64,000 bases of DNA, from NCBI GenBank assembly GCA_024072375.1, contig CP099617.1, positions 2,150,001 to 2,214,000 of the forward strand, read 5' to 3'. This document shows positions 8,154 to 17,401 of this stretch, one piece after another; the first letter of the stretch is position 1, and the number at the start of each line of letters is the position of its first letter. Origin of the DNA: Sphingomonadaceae bacterium OTU29LAMAA1 (GTDB lineage Bacteria; Pseudomonadota; Alphaproteobacteria; Sphingomonadales; Sphingomonadaceae). A program made the position numbers and the translations under genes. Below the pieces are notes generated by a model. It did no database searches and was not told the origin of the DNA. It worked only from the letters and a program-made list of their open reading frames with translations.

Positions 8154-8372
8154 TCTGCCGTAAGTCGCCTGCTCGCGCGGATCGACGACAAGCTTGGATT
8201 GCTCGCCGACAATCCCAATCTCGGCGCGATGTGGTTCGACGGCTCACGCGGGCTGCGCAGCTTCACGGTCAGTCCCTACATCCTGTTTTATCGACCGGTC
8301 CCCGACGGCATCCGCCTCGTCCGCGTCCTCCACGGCGCCCGCGACACCGGCACGGTCCTCAGGGACGTCTGA
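8154..8372 (+). pseudogene. ParE/RelE-type toxin remnant lacking its N-terminus
   Basis: An open frame of 72 codons from a stop at 8151-8153 to TGA at 8370-8372. It has no good start codon and contains RLLARIDDKLGLLADNPNLG and RSFTVSPYILFYRPV, followed by VRVLHGARD. These are the last two thirds of a ParE-family ribonuclease/gyrase-toxin fold (normal length ~95-100). The first ~30 residues, usually carrying the WSPEALDDL-like helix, are missing or scrambled. It lies 55 bases after the antitoxin gene and 80 bases before typA. It is most likely inactive. Confidence 0.72.
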
Positions 8373-8451
8373 TCCCGACCCCGCCCCTCTTCCCGCGGCG
8401 CAACATTTCGGCTATGGGCGCGCCCAATACCCTATCACATCAGGAATTCCC

Positions 8452-10296
8452 ATGAGCCTCCGCAACGTGGCGATCATCGCGCACGTCGACCACGGCAAGA
8501 CCACGCTCGTCGACCAGTTGTTCCGCCAGTCCGGCACCTTCCGCGACAACCAGCGCGTCGAAGAGCGTGCGATGGATTCGAACGACCTCGAAAAAGAGCG
8601 CGGGATCACCATTCTCGCCAAGCCGACGTCAGTCGACTGGGCGCCCCCCGGTGGTGGCGAGAGCATCCGCATCAACATCGTCGATACGCCCGGCCACGCC
8701 GACTTCGGCGGCGAGGTGGAGCGCATCCTCAGCATGGTCGACGGCGTCGTCCTGCTGGTCGATTCGTCGGAAGGCGCGATGCCGCAGACGAAGTTCGTGA
8801 CCGGCAAGGCGCTGGCGCTCGGCCTGAAGCCGATCGTCGTCGTCAACAAGGTCGACCGTCCCGACGCGCGCATCCAGGAAGTGCTGGACGAGGTGTTCGA
8901 CCTGTTCGTGTCGCTGGACGCGAACGACGAGCAGCTCGATTTCCCGGTGCTCTACGCGTCGGGCCGCAACGGCTACGCCTCGACCGACATGGACGCGCGC
9001 GAAGGCACGCTGATCCCGATGTTCGAGACGATCGTAAAGCATGTGCCGCCCCCCGCAGTGGAAGTCGCGGGGGTGCCGTTCACCTTCCTCGTGACGCTGC
9101 TCGACCGCGATCCGTTCCTCGGTCGCATCCTGACCGGTCGCGTCAATTCGGGTACGGTGAAGACCAACCAGGCGATCCACGCGCTCGATAACGACGGCAA
9201 GATCATCGAGGCCGGTCGCGCGTCGAAGATCCTGTCGTTCCGCGGCCTCGACCGCGTGCCGGTCGACGAAGCCAAGGCGGGCGACATCATCAGCCTCGCC
9301 GGCCTGACCGTCGCGACCGTCGCGAACACGATCGCCGACATCACCGTCACCGAGCCGCTGCACGCGCAGCCGATCGATCCCCCCACGCTGTCGATGCGGT
9401 TCGCGGTGAACGATTCGCCGATGGCGGGCCGCGAGGGCACCAAGGTGACGAGCCGCATGATCCGCGAGCGGCTGTTCCGCGAGGCCGAATCGAACGTCGC
9501 CGTGAAGGTGACCGAAGCCGCCGACAAGGACAGCTTCGAAGTCGCCGGCCGCGGCGAATTGCAGCTCGGCGTGCTGATCGAGACGATGCGCCGCGAGGGC
9601 TTCGAGCTGGGCATCAGCCGCCCGCGCGTGCTGTTCGGCGAGGATGAGGACGGCAAGAAGACCGAGCCGTACGAAACCGTCATCATCGACGTGGATGACG
9701 AGCATTCGGGTACGGTCGTCGAGAAGATGAATCTGCGCAAGGCGGAGATGACCGACATGCGGCCGTCGACCGGCGGCAAGACGCGCATCACCTTCTCGGC
9801 GCCGTCGCGCGGCATGATCGGTTACCATGGCGAGTTCCTGTCGGACACGCGCGGCACCGGCATCATGAACCGGCTGTTCGAGAAGTACGGCCCCCACAAG
9901 GGCAAGATCGAGGGCCGCAAGAACGGCGTGCTGATCTCCAACGGCACCGGTGAGGCTAACAATTATGCGCTGGGTCCGCTCGAGGAGCGTGGTATCCTGT
10001 TCGTCGGCCATGGCGAGGCGCTGTACGAGGGCATGATCGTCGGCGAGAACGCCAAGCCGGACGACCTCGAAGTCAATCCGATGAAGACCAAGGCGCTGAC
10101 CAACTTCCGCGCCAGCGGCGGCAAGGACGATCAGGTGCGCCTGACCCCGCCGAAGCGTGCGACGCTGGAGCAGGCGATCGCGTACATCGACGACGACGAG
10201 ATGGTCGAAGTGACGCCGAAGTCGATCCGCCTGCGCAAGCGCCACCTCGACCCGAACGAGCGCAAGCGCGCGAGCCGGGCGAAGCAGGCGGCGTAA
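8452..10296 (+). CDS. typA: translational GTPase TypA/BipA
   Basis: The start at 8452 has AGGA six bases upstream and gives [19 protein letters not shown], the expected TypA N-terminus; the open frame extends further upstream but that part is not TypA. The product is 614 residues (family ~605). It carries the P-loop [10 protein letters not shown], switch [19 protein letters not shown], and the G4 motif NKVD, followed by EF-G-like domains II, III and V and the TypA-specific C-terminal domain. It is a ribosome-associated GTPase acting in 50S assembly and stress adaptation. It is followed by a strong terminator. Confidence 0.97.
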   Translation: MSLRNVAIIAHVDHGKTTLVDQLFRQSGTFRDNQRVEERAMDSNDLEKERGITILAKPTSVDWAPPGGGESIRINIVDTPGHADFGGEVERILSMVDGVVLLVDSSEGAMPQTKFVTGKALALGLKPIVVVNKVDRPDARIQEVLDEVFDLFVSLDANDEQLDFPVLYASGRNGYASTDMDAREGTLIPMFETIVKHVPPPAVEVAGVPFTFLVTLLDRDPFLGRILTGRVNSGTVKTNQAIHALDNDGKIIEAGRASKILSFRGLDRVPVDEAKAGDIISLAGLTVATVANTIADITVTEPLHAQPIDPPTLSMRFAVNDSPMAGREGTKVTSRMIRERLFREAESNVAVKVTEAADKDSFEVAGRGELQLGVLIETMRREGFELGISRPRVLFGEDEDGKKTEPYETVIIDVDDEHSGTVVEKMNLRKAEMTDMRPSTGGKTRITFSAPSRGMIGYHGEFLSDTRGTGIMNRLFEKYGPHKGKIEGRKNGVLISNGTGEANNYALGPLEERGILFVGHGEALYEGMIVGENAKPDDLEVNPMKTKALTNFRASGGKDDQVRLTPPKRATLEQAIAYIDDDEMVEVTPKSIRLRKRHLDPNERKRASRAKQAA

Positions 10297-10325
10297 GCCT
10301 CTCTATCCGATGGGAATACGAAACG

Positions 10326-10355
10326 GGGCGGCCGCGCGAGTGGCCGCCCTTTTTC
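10326..10355 (+). terminator. intrinsic terminator of typA
   Basis: An 8-bp stem GGGCGGCC (10326-10333) / GGCCGCCC (10342-10349) with an 8-base loop, followed by five T residues. It lies 30 bases past the typA stop. Confidence 0.9.
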
Positions 10356-10493
10356 GTTTAAGCCGCTGCCGGCATAAACCGCATATGAACGCGCCATTCC
10401 GGACGGGTTCAGGCCGACCCGTCTAATCCGCTTGCAACACGCTCGGGTCCGTATGCGTTTCCTTCCCAGCGTTGTGATGAGGAGTTCAGCGTC

Positions 10494-10868
10494 ATGAATA
10501 CGTTGATGAAAAAGGCAGGACTGGGCGTTGCGCTTGCCGCCACCGCCCTGACGGCGGCGGCTCCGGCCGATGCGCAGCGGTATCGCGGTTATCGCCACTA
10601 CAACCGTGGCGGCGACGCGGCCGCGGGTGCCCTGCTCGGCGGCATCGTCGGTCTTGGTATCGGTGCTGCGATCGCGAGCAACAACCGCGGGCGCTATTAT
10701 GACCGCGGTTACGACGGCTATTATGATGCCCCGCCGCCCCGCGTGGTCTATCGCAACCGCTATTATGCCCCGCCGCCCCGCGTCGTGGTGCGGGAGCGGT
10801 ATTACAATTACGCGCCGCGCTACGACTATGGCTACCAAGGCGGTTATGGCTACGGCTACGGCTATTGA
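10494..10868 (+). CDS. secreted Tyr/Gly/Arg-rich protein with glycine zipper
   Basis: A 124-residue protein with a signal peptide (MNTLMKKAGLGVALAATAL, then a PADA/Q cleavage site near residue 24). The middle ~20 residues are a glycine-zipper stretch (AAAGALLGGIVGLGIGAAIA). The rest is very rich in Tyr, Arg, Pro and Gly, with two APPPRVV repeats each followed by a YRNRYY/RERYY segment and a terminal GYGYGYGY run. A GAGGAG box precedes the start. It is probably periplasmic or outer-membrane associated. Similar small proteins are common in sphingomonads, with no function known to me. It has its own terminator and stands alone. Confidence 0.78.
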   Translation: MNTLMKKAGLGVALAATALTAAAPADAQRYRGYRHYNRGGDAAAGALLGGIVGLGIGAAIASNNRGRYYDRGYDGYYDAPPPRVVYRNRYYAPPPRVVVRERYYNYAPRYDYGYQGGYGYGYGY

Positions 10869-10893
10869 GCCGAAGTTGAATTTCGTCGGAGAG

Positions 10894-10926
10894 GCGGCGC
10901 GGGACCCTGGTTCCGCGCCGCTTTTT
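10894..10926 (+). terminator. intrinsic terminator after the Tyr/Gly-rich gene
   Basis: An 11-bp stem (10894-10904 with 10911-10921, one G-T pair) with a 6-base loop, followed by TTTTT at 10922-10926. Confidence 0.9.
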
Positions 10927-10964
10927 CGTGGCGGGTGCCGGCCGATGCGGTTAAGCGCGCAGGC

Positions 10965-11237
10965 ATGACCGAAACGCCCCCCGATCGCCTGTCGACCGAT
11001 CCGTCGAGCCCGTACTTCGACCAGCCTGCGCTGGAGCGCGGCATCGGCATCCGTTTCAAGGGTGTCGAGCGCAAGGACGTCGAGGAATATGACCGTGCCG
11101 CGGGATGGATCCGCGTCGCGCTTGGCAAGAAGGTGGACCGGCATGGTCGCCCGCTGACGCTGAAGCTGAACGGCGAGGTCGAGGCGTGGTTCGAACGCCC
11201 GGCCGCCGGCGACGACACGGACGCCGCCGAAGCCTAA
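10965..11237 (+). CDS. DUF3297 family protein
   Basis: A 90-residue soluble protein starting MTETPPDRLSTDPSSPYFD. The segment with KGVERKDVEEYD and the following WIRVALGKKVDRHGRPLTLK is typical of DUF3297, a small conserved proteobacterial family of unknown role. An in-frame ATG further upstream would put the start inside the preceding terminator and is rejected. The stop codon overlaps the end of folP on the other strand by four bases (11234-11237), so the two genes converge without any spacer. Confidence 0.85.
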   Translation: MTETPPDRLSTDPSSPYFDQPALERGIGIRFKGVERKDVEEYDRAAGWIRVALGKKVDRHGRPLTLKLNGEVEAWFERPAAGDDTDAAEA

Positions 11238-12289
11238 TTTCCCACCAAGGCGCGGTCGCGTAGGCCGCGCCATACCTTCAGCGCCTGCACCGTCGGCGCG
11301 ACATCGTGGACGCGGAGCAGCTGCACGCCGGCCTCTGCGCCCTTCAGCGCCATCGCCAGCGACCCGCCGAACCTCGCCGCCACCGGTGCCTCGTTATCAA
11401 GCGCGCCGATCATCCGCTTGCGACTGGCGCCGAGCATGATCGGACAGCCGAGCCCATGCAGGATCGCGATGCCGTTGATGAGCGCGAGGTTCTCGGCCAG
11501 CGATTTGCCGAAGCCGATGCCGGGATCGACGATGATGCGCGATCGTGCGACGCCAGCCGCAGTGACGGCGGCGATCCGCGCCTCCAGCCAGTCGAACACC
11601 TCGATCAGCACGTCGCGGTAGTCGGTGCGGGCGTGACCACCCTGCTTTGGATCGGGCGAGTGCATGAGCACGACCGGGCATTGCGCCTTTGCGACCAGCG
11701 CCAGCGCGCGGTCGTCCCAAAACAGCGCCGACACATCGTTGACAATGTGCGCGCCCGCCGCCAGCGCCGCCTCCATCACCGCCGCCTTGCGGGTGTCGAT
11801 CGAGACCGGGGTGCCGCTGCGGGCGAGGCGTTCGACGACGGGGACGATGCGGGCGATCTCGTCGCCTTCCCATACCTGTGCGGCACCGGGGCGGGTCGAC
11901 TCACCGCCGAGGTCGATCAGGGCGGCGCCGGCGGCGGCCATGTCGACACCGGCGGCTGCGGCGGCTGCAGGATCGTCGGCATGCTTGCCGCCATCGGAGA
12001 AACTGTCGGGCGTGACGTTGAGGATGCCGGCGACCAGCGGCTGGTCGAGGCGGAGCGTGCGCTCGCCGAGCTGGAGCGGTGGACGGGGAGCAGTGATGGC
12101 GGCGTGGAGCGCAGCGGCGCGGTCCCCCAGCGATCCGACGTCGGCGACCGGGACGGTGCGGCGGGTCCCGTGCTCGATCACCTCATAAGCGGCGAACCAT
12201 TGCATGCCGCCGGCGAGGCGCGCGACCGTGCCGTCGGGCTGCGTTATGGGAGTATCGACGAACTGGGCTGGGCGAAGGTGGAGCGTCAT
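11234..12289 (-). CDS. folP: dihydropteroate synthase
   Basis: A 351-residue enzyme that joins p-aminobenzoate to hydroxymethyl-dihydropterin pyrophosphate in folate synthesis; it is the sulfonamide target. Visible motifs in order are ILNVTPDSFSDGG, DLGGESTRPGA, SIDT, the IVNDVS stretch, DPGIGFGKS and GASRKR. The first ~80 residues (before the TIM barrel at LRLDQPLVAGILN) are an extension not found in shorter FolP proteins (~280 residues). It is the last gene of the thiD-rnhB-ccrM-folP minus-strand series but is separated from ccrM by a 188-base repeat-bearing gap. Confidence 0.96.
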   Translation of the reverse strand: MTLHLRPAQFVDTPITQPDGTVARLAGGMQWFAAYEVIEHGTRRTVPVADVGSLGDRAAALHAAITAPRPPLQLGERTLRLDQPLVAGILNVTPDSFSDGGKHADDPAAAAAAGVDMAAAGAALIDLGGESTRPGAAQVWEGDEIARIVPVVERLARSGTPVSIDTRKAAVMEAALAAGAHIVNDVSALFWDDRALALVAKAQCPVVLMHSPDPKQGGHARTDYRDVLIEVFDWLEARIAAVTAAGVARSRIIVDPGIGFGKSLAENLALINGIAILHGLGCPIMLGASRKRMIGALDNEAPVAARFGGSLAMALKGAEAGVQLLRVHDVAPTVQALKVWRGLRDRALVGN

Positions 12290-12339
12290 CGCCGGGGTTC
12301 ATCCGCCGTCCGATCCAACAAGGCAAGGTGGCTTTCTAT

Positions 12340-12470
12340 TCCCTCTCCCCACGAGGCGCCGCGTAGCGGTGACCGACGGGAAGCGGGCCACGGAGTGGGT
12401 GGCTTGCGACGATGCCCCCTCACCACCGGCTGCGCCGGCGGTTCCCCTCCCCCGCTGAAGCGAGGGAGGA
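12340..12470. repeat. intergenic C/G-rich repeat with terminal palindrome
   Basis: The gap between folP and ccrM is filled by degenerate repeat sequence. It ends in a palindrome, CCTCCCCCGC-TGAA-GCGAGGGAGG (12446-12469), closely matching the one at 18740-18763. It belongs to the same dispersed family as copies near 18.7, 22.7, 44.2 and 61.9 kb. Confidence 0.7.
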
Positions 12471-12477
12471 CTGAGAA

Positions 12478-13641
<1,164 letters not shown>

Positions 13642-13660
13642 CTATTCGCGCGAAACAGGG

Positions 13661-13799
13661 GACTCGCGTCAAGCCTGCAATGGTTAACGCCCGTCGTCGT
13701 CACGGCGTCGCGCCGGCGGAACATCCTGAGTCCCGCCCAAGATGTGGGGAACGCGATTCCGGGTGTCCCCCAGCACTGGGGGTGTGACTCAAAAGACTC
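13661..13799 (-). promoter_or_regulatory. ccrM upstream region with five clustered GANTC sites
   Basis: GANTC occurs at 13661, 13728, 13755, 13786 and 13795, that is five times in 139 bases, with another at 13861 inside rnhB. At this base composition roughly one per ~300 bases is expected. A 7-bp palindrome CCCCCAG-CA-CTGGGGG (13767-13782) lies among them and has no T-run. The likely role is methylation-dependent control of ccrM by its own product, as known for the Caulobacter ccrM promoter. Confidence 0.6.
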
Positions 13800-14466
13800 A
13801 TCCGGCAAAATGGTGAACATCGAGCGCCAATTGCGGTGAGCCGAATTCGGCATCCGGCGTGATTCGGGCGTAAGCCGCGGCGACGGGAGCGAAACTGCGG
13901 CGGTGAATCGGGGTCGGCCCGTGATCGCGCAGTGCCGCAAGGTGGTGCTTGCAGCCATAGCCCTTGTTCGAATGCCAATGGTATTGCGGGTGGGAAGCGG
14001 CGTGGTCGAGCATGATCCCGTCGCGAGTGTGCTTGGCGACGATCGAGGCGGCGGCGATCGACAGGCTGTGCGCATCGCCGCTGACGATCGCGGTGGCGGC
14101 ATAGGACCAGCGTGGCAGGCGGTTACCGTCGACGAGGACATGGCCGGGGTCGCAGCCGAGCTTCGCGACCAGCGCGTCGACCGCGAGCGTCATCGCCTTC
14201 ATCGTCGCCCAATAGATGTTGAGCGTGTCGATCTCCGCCGGTTCGACGATGCCGATGCCGTACTGCCCACGGGTCTGGATCAGGCCGCAGAGGCGGGCGC
14301 GTTCGGGGGCCGACAGCTTCTTGGAATCGTCGATGCCGCGGGGCGTGCCCTTCGCCGGCAGCACCACGGCGGCGGCCACCACCGGGCCGGCGAGCGGACC
14401 GCGGCCCGCCTCGTCCACCCCGGCGACGGGGGGCAGGCAGGTTTTTTCGTGCTTCAGTCCGGGCAT
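13798..14466 (-). CDS. rnhB: ribonuclease HII
   Basis: A 222-residue enzyme that cuts the RNA strand of RNA-DNA hybrids and starts removal of single ribonucleotides from DNA. The catalytic motif VDEAGRGPLAGPV is at residues ~17-29, DSKKLSAPERARL is conserved, and further acidic residues lie in VLVDGNRLP and SIVAKHTRD. The start codon abuts the thiD stop, so the genes are co-transcribed. The rnhB-ccrM neighbourhood is common in alphaproteobacteria. Confidence 0.96.
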   Translation of the reverse strand: MPGLKHEKTCLPPVAGVDEAGRGPLAGPVVAAAVVLPAKGTPRGIDDSKKLSAPERARLCGLIQTRGQYGIGIVEPAEIDTLNIYWATMKAMTLAVDALVAKLGCDPGHVLVDGNRLPRWSYAATAIVSGDAHSLSIAAASIVAKHTRDGIMLDHAASHPQYHWHSNKGYGCKHHLAALRDHGPTPIHRRSFAPVAAAYARITPDAEFGSPQLALDVHHFAG

Positions 14467-15231
14467 TCAGCCTTCCAGTTCGTCGAAGGGCGCGACGCCG
14501 AGCGCATGTCCCATCGGCCCGTACCCTGCCCCGATGCCGGGCGCCGCCGCAAGCGCCGCCTGCACATAGGCGATGGCCCGCCCCACCGCGTCGGCGAGCG
14601 GCATGCCCGCGGCAAGGCCGGTCGCGATCCCGCTGGCGAGCGTGCAGCCGGTGCCGTGGCTGTGGCGGGTTTCGATGCGGGGGTGGGTCCAGATCGTCTC
14701 GCCGTCGTCGGTCACTAGGCGATCCTCGACGATGTCGCCCTCTGCGTGGCCGCCCTTCACCAGCACGGCGGCTCCGGTCGCGCGGACCGCCGCCTTCCCG
14801 CCGAGTGCGGCGAGTTCGGGCAGATTGGGAGTGACGACGGCGGCACGGCGCATCAGGCGGTCGAAGGCGGCGATCGTATCCGCATCGGCGAGGACGGAGC
14901 CGCTTGTGGCAATCATGACCGGGTCGAAGACGATCGGCAGGACGAGCGTGTCGAGCACATCCGCCACGGCATGCGCGGTGGCGGCGGAACCGATCATGCC
15001 GATCTTGACTGCGTCGACGCCGAGATCGTCGATGACGCTGCGCATTTGCGCGACGACGATGTCGACGGGGACGGCATGCACCGCCTGCACACCGAGCGTG
15101 TTCTGCGCGGTGATCGCGGTGATCGCGGTCATGGCGTGGCCGCCGAGCATGGCGACGGTCTTGATATCCGCCTGGATACCGGCACCGCCGCCCGAGTCGG
15201 AACCGGCGATGATGAGGACGCGGGGGATCAT
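14467..15231 (-). CDS. thiD: hydroxymethylpyrimidine/phosphomethylpyrimidine kinase
   Basis: A 254-residue ribokinase-fold enzyme that phosphorylates HMP and HMP-phosphate in thiamine synthesis. The N-terminal IAGSDSGGGAGIQADIK is the substrate-binding signature. VFDPVMIATSG and the ATP/anion-hole RHSHGTGCTLASGIA near the C-terminus (catalytic Cys/Asp-region GTGC) are intact. No TPP riboswitch signature (CTGAGA, ACC(U)GAAC-type) is visible in the upstream region. It is first in a minus-strand series with rnhB. Confidence 0.96.
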   Translation of the reverse strand: MIPRVLIIAGSDSGGGAGIQADIKTVAMLGGHAMTAITAITAQNTLGVQAVHAVPVDIVVAQMRSVIDDLGVDAVKIGMIGSAATAHAVADVLDTLVLPIVFDPVMIATSGSVLADADTIAAFDRLMRRAAVVTPNLPELAALGGKAAVRATGAAVLVKGGHAEGDIVEDRLVTDDGETIWTHPRIETRHSHGTGCTLASGIATGLAAGMPLADAVGRAIAYVQAALAAAPGIGAGYGPMGHALGVAPFDELEG

Positions 15232-15778
15232 GGTTCGTGCCGGAAGTTGCCGAAGTTGACACTACGTGCGGGATGAAAACACGTCCCGCACGGTGCCGTT
15301 CGATGGTGGTGGAGGGCGGCGCTTTGGCTGGGGCGCGTCATGGAGGCGGCTATGTCATTTTCAGGGGGTGTAGGACAGCGGGTTTTCGGGTCGGTTGAAG
15401 AAGGGTGATTCACGCGGAGACGCGGAGAAGAAGTGAGAGTTTTTGGGGCTGGCTTGCGGGCTGGCGCGCCTTCCCTCCTATCCGTCATGCGGGCGGACGC
15501 CGGGACGCATGGATGCGCTGGTGGATGTTGGTGTGCGTTGTCGCTGGCCGTGCGGGTCCATGGGTCCCGCCGTTCGCCGGGATGGCGGGCGGGGAGAGGG
15601 TGGCATCCCTCACTAGCGTCGTCGTCTTCGCGCCTTCGCGTGAGCGCGTCTTACTTCTTCTCCGCGCCTCCGCGTCTCCGCGTGAATCACCTTCCTTTTG
15701 CGCGCAGAGGCGCGGAGGAAGAGTGAGATGGAGCTGCCCCAAACCATCTCTGCATCCTCTGAACCTTTGCGCGCTAAG
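15232..15778. other. 547-base intergenic stretch made largely of repeats
   Basis: This gap between the starts of thiD and the end of the DUF1272 gene holds no convincing gene. Most of 15404-15730 is a nested inverted-repeat structure described separately. The ends (15232-15400 and 15730-15778) show nothing recognisable apart from the presumed thiD promoter. Confidence 0.6.
15405..15690. repeat. nested inverted-repeat element with GCGGAGACGCGGAG ends
   Basis: GTGATTCACGCGGAGACGCG starts at 15405 and its inverted counterpart ends at 15690. The arms continue through AGAAGAAGT but differ by a 7-base unit insertion. Inside lies a second, looser inverted pair (near 15484 and 15557: CGTCATGCGGGCGGACGCC against GTTCGCCGGGATGGCGGG). 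A third partial arm, GCGCAGAGGCGCGGAGGAAG, follows at 15703. No reading frame for a transposase is inside. This is a MITE- or REP-like non-coding element. Confidence 0.65.
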
Positions 15779-16003
15779 TCAGCTTTGGAAGCGGCGCTCG
15801 GTGGAGGCCGGGTTCGCCTTGAGCGCCTTGCCGACGCGGGTCGGGCGGTCCATCAGTTCGCCGCCGCAATTGGGGCAATGATCGTCGAGCGCGTCGGCGC
15901 ATTCGGCGCAGAAGGTGCATTCGTGGCTGCAGATGAATGCACCCGGCGCGTCCGCGGGCAGGTCCGCGCCGCAGCGTTCGCAATCCGGACGCATCTCGAG
16001 CAT
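15779..16003 (-). CDS. DUF1272 zinc-ribbon-like protein
   Basis: A 74-residue protein with eight cysteines arranged as CxxC-x13-CxxxC-xx-CxxC-x7-CxxC, matching DUF1272 (conserved, function unknown; presumably binds two zinc ions). The basic tail (RVGKALKANPASTERRFQS) is unusual for so small a domain. The ATG shares its first base with the stop codon of glmM (TGATG), so it is translationally coupled to glmM. Why a zinc-ribbon protein is coupled to a cell-wall sugar enzyme is unclear. Confidence 0.85.
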   Translation of the reverse strand: MLEMRPDCERCGADLPADAPGAFICSHECTFCAECADALDDHCPNCGGELMDRPTRVGKALKANPASTERRFQS

Positions 16004-17343
16004 CAGGCAGCAGCCTGGCGGACGGCGTCGCAGATGCGATCGACGAGGGTTTCGACCTGGGCGGCGTCGTCGCCCTCTGCCATCACGCGGATCACTGGCT
16101 CGGTACCGGACGGGCGGATGACGAGGCGGCCGGTGCCGGCGAGTTCGGCCTCGGCAGCGGCGATCACCGATTTGACCGAATCGTGCTCCAGCGGCTTGCC
16201 GCCGGCGAAACGGACGTTCTTGAGCAATTGCGGCAGCGGTTCGAAGCGGTGGAGCACCTCGCTCGCCGGCGCGCCGGAACGTTTCAGTTCCGCGAGAACC
16301 TGGAGCGCGGCGACCAGACCGTCGCCGGTGGTGCCGTAATCCGACAAGATGATGTGCCCGGACTGTTCGCCGCCGACGTTGTAGCCCGACGAACGCATTT
16401 TTTCGAGGACGTAGCGATCGCCGACGGAGGTCCGGACGAGGCCGAGACCCTGCGCCGACAGGTGCCGTTCGAGGCCGAGGTTGGACATCACCGTCGCGAC
16501 AAGACCACCGCCCGACAGGCGGCCGGCGCGCGCCCAGCTGCCGGCGATCGTCGCCATCAACTGGTCGCCGTCGACGACCTTGCCGTGTTCGTCGACGATG
16601 ATCAGCCGGTCGGCATCGCCGTCCAGAGCGATGCCGATGTCGGCGCCACTGGCGACCACGGTTTCGGACAAGGTTTGCGGGGCGGTTGATCCGACGTCGC
16701 GATTGATATTGGTGCCGTTGGGAGTGACGCCGATCGCGATCACGTCGGCGCCGAGTTCCCACAATGCGGACGGCGCGACCTTGTAGGCGGCGCCGTTCGC
16801 GCAGTCGATCACCACACGCAGGCCGTCGAGGCGCAGGTTTTCGGGGAAGGTCGCCTTGGCGAAGTGGATGTAGCGGCCTTGCGCATCCTCGATCCGGCGG
16901 GCGCGGCCGATCTGCGCCGAGGACGACAACGGCACGTCGCTGTCGATCAGCGATTCGATCGTCATCTCCGCCTCGTCCGACAACTTATAGCCGTCCGGCC
17001 CGAACAGCTTCAGCCCGTTGTCGGCGAAGGGATTGTGGCTGGCCGAGATCATCACGCCGATGTCGGCGCGCATCGACTGGGTCAGCATCGCCACCGCCGG
17101 GGTCGGCAACGGTCCGACCATCACCACGTCCATGCCGACGCTGGTAAAGCCTGCAACCAATGCCGATTCCAGCATATAACCCGACAGGCGCGTGTCCTTG
17201 CCGATCAGCACGCGATGCTTGTGGTCGCCGCGCAGGAAATAGGCCCCCGCCGCCATGCCGACCTTCATCGCCATCGCCGCGGTCATCGCGCCGGCGTTGG
17301 TCGCACCCCTGATCCCGTCCGTACCGAAATATTTCCTTGCCAT
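16003..17343 (-). CDS. glmM: phosphoglucosamine mutase
   Basis: A 446-residue enzyme converting glucosamine-6-phosphate to glucosamine-1-phosphate for UDP-GlcNAc, peptidoglycan and LPS. It begins [13 protein letters not shown], the family signature; an ATG nine bases earlier (17352) is also possible. The active serine lies in [15 protein letters not shown], the metal-binding loop is ALDGDADRL and the sugar-phosphate loop is [12 protein letters not shown]. The gene is divergent from the symporter gene, with a 58-base shared upstream region. Confidence 0.96.
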   Translation of the reverse strand: MARKYFGTDGIRGATNAGAMTAAMAMKVGMAAGAYFLRGDHKHRVLIGKDTRLSGYMLESALVAGFTSVGMDVVMVGPLPTPAVAMLTQSMRADIGVMISASHNPFADNGLKLFGPDGYKLSDEAEMTIESLIDSDVPLSSSAQIGRARRIEDAQGRYIHFAKATFPENLRLDGLRVVIDCANGAAYKVAPSALWELGADVIAIGVTPNGTNINRDVGSTAPQTLSETVVASGADIGIALDGDADRLIIVDEHGKVVDGDQLMATIAGSWARAGRLSGGGLVATVMSNLGLERHLSAQGLGLVRTSVGDRYVLEKMRSSGYNVGGEQSGHIILSDYGTTGDGLVAALQVLAELKRSGAPASEVLHRFEPLPQLLKNVRFAGGKPLEHDSVKSVIAAAEAELAGTGRLVIRPSGTEPVIRVMAEGDDAAQVETLVDRICDAVRQAAA

Positions 17344-17401
17344 CCCGCCCATTCCGTTCCGCTATGTCGTCCGTTCGTTCCCCGATGCGCCAAGGAACCC
17401 G

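Noticed and set aside
8194..8451. N-terminal extension of typA
   Set aside because: The extra residues overlap the ParE remnant in another frame and do not resemble TypA; the ATG at 8452 has a binding site and the family N-terminus.
8629..10245. 538-codon open frame opposite typA
   Set aside because: Antisense to a highly conserved GTPase gene, with no domain pattern of its own.
13767..13782. terminator for rnhB
   Set aside because: The CCCCCAG-CA-CTGGGGG hairpin has no T-run on the minus strand and lies in the ccrM promoter region.
15232..15400. TPP riboswitch upstream of thiD
   Set aside because: I looked for the conserved CTGAGA and ACC-type core elements on the minus strand and did not see them.
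15405..15690. insertion sequence
   Set aside because: No transposase frame lies between the inverted repeats; the element is too short and non-coding.
15405..15727. CRISPR array
   Set aside because: The repeats are inverted and few, not regularly spaced direct repeats; no cas genes are in the window.
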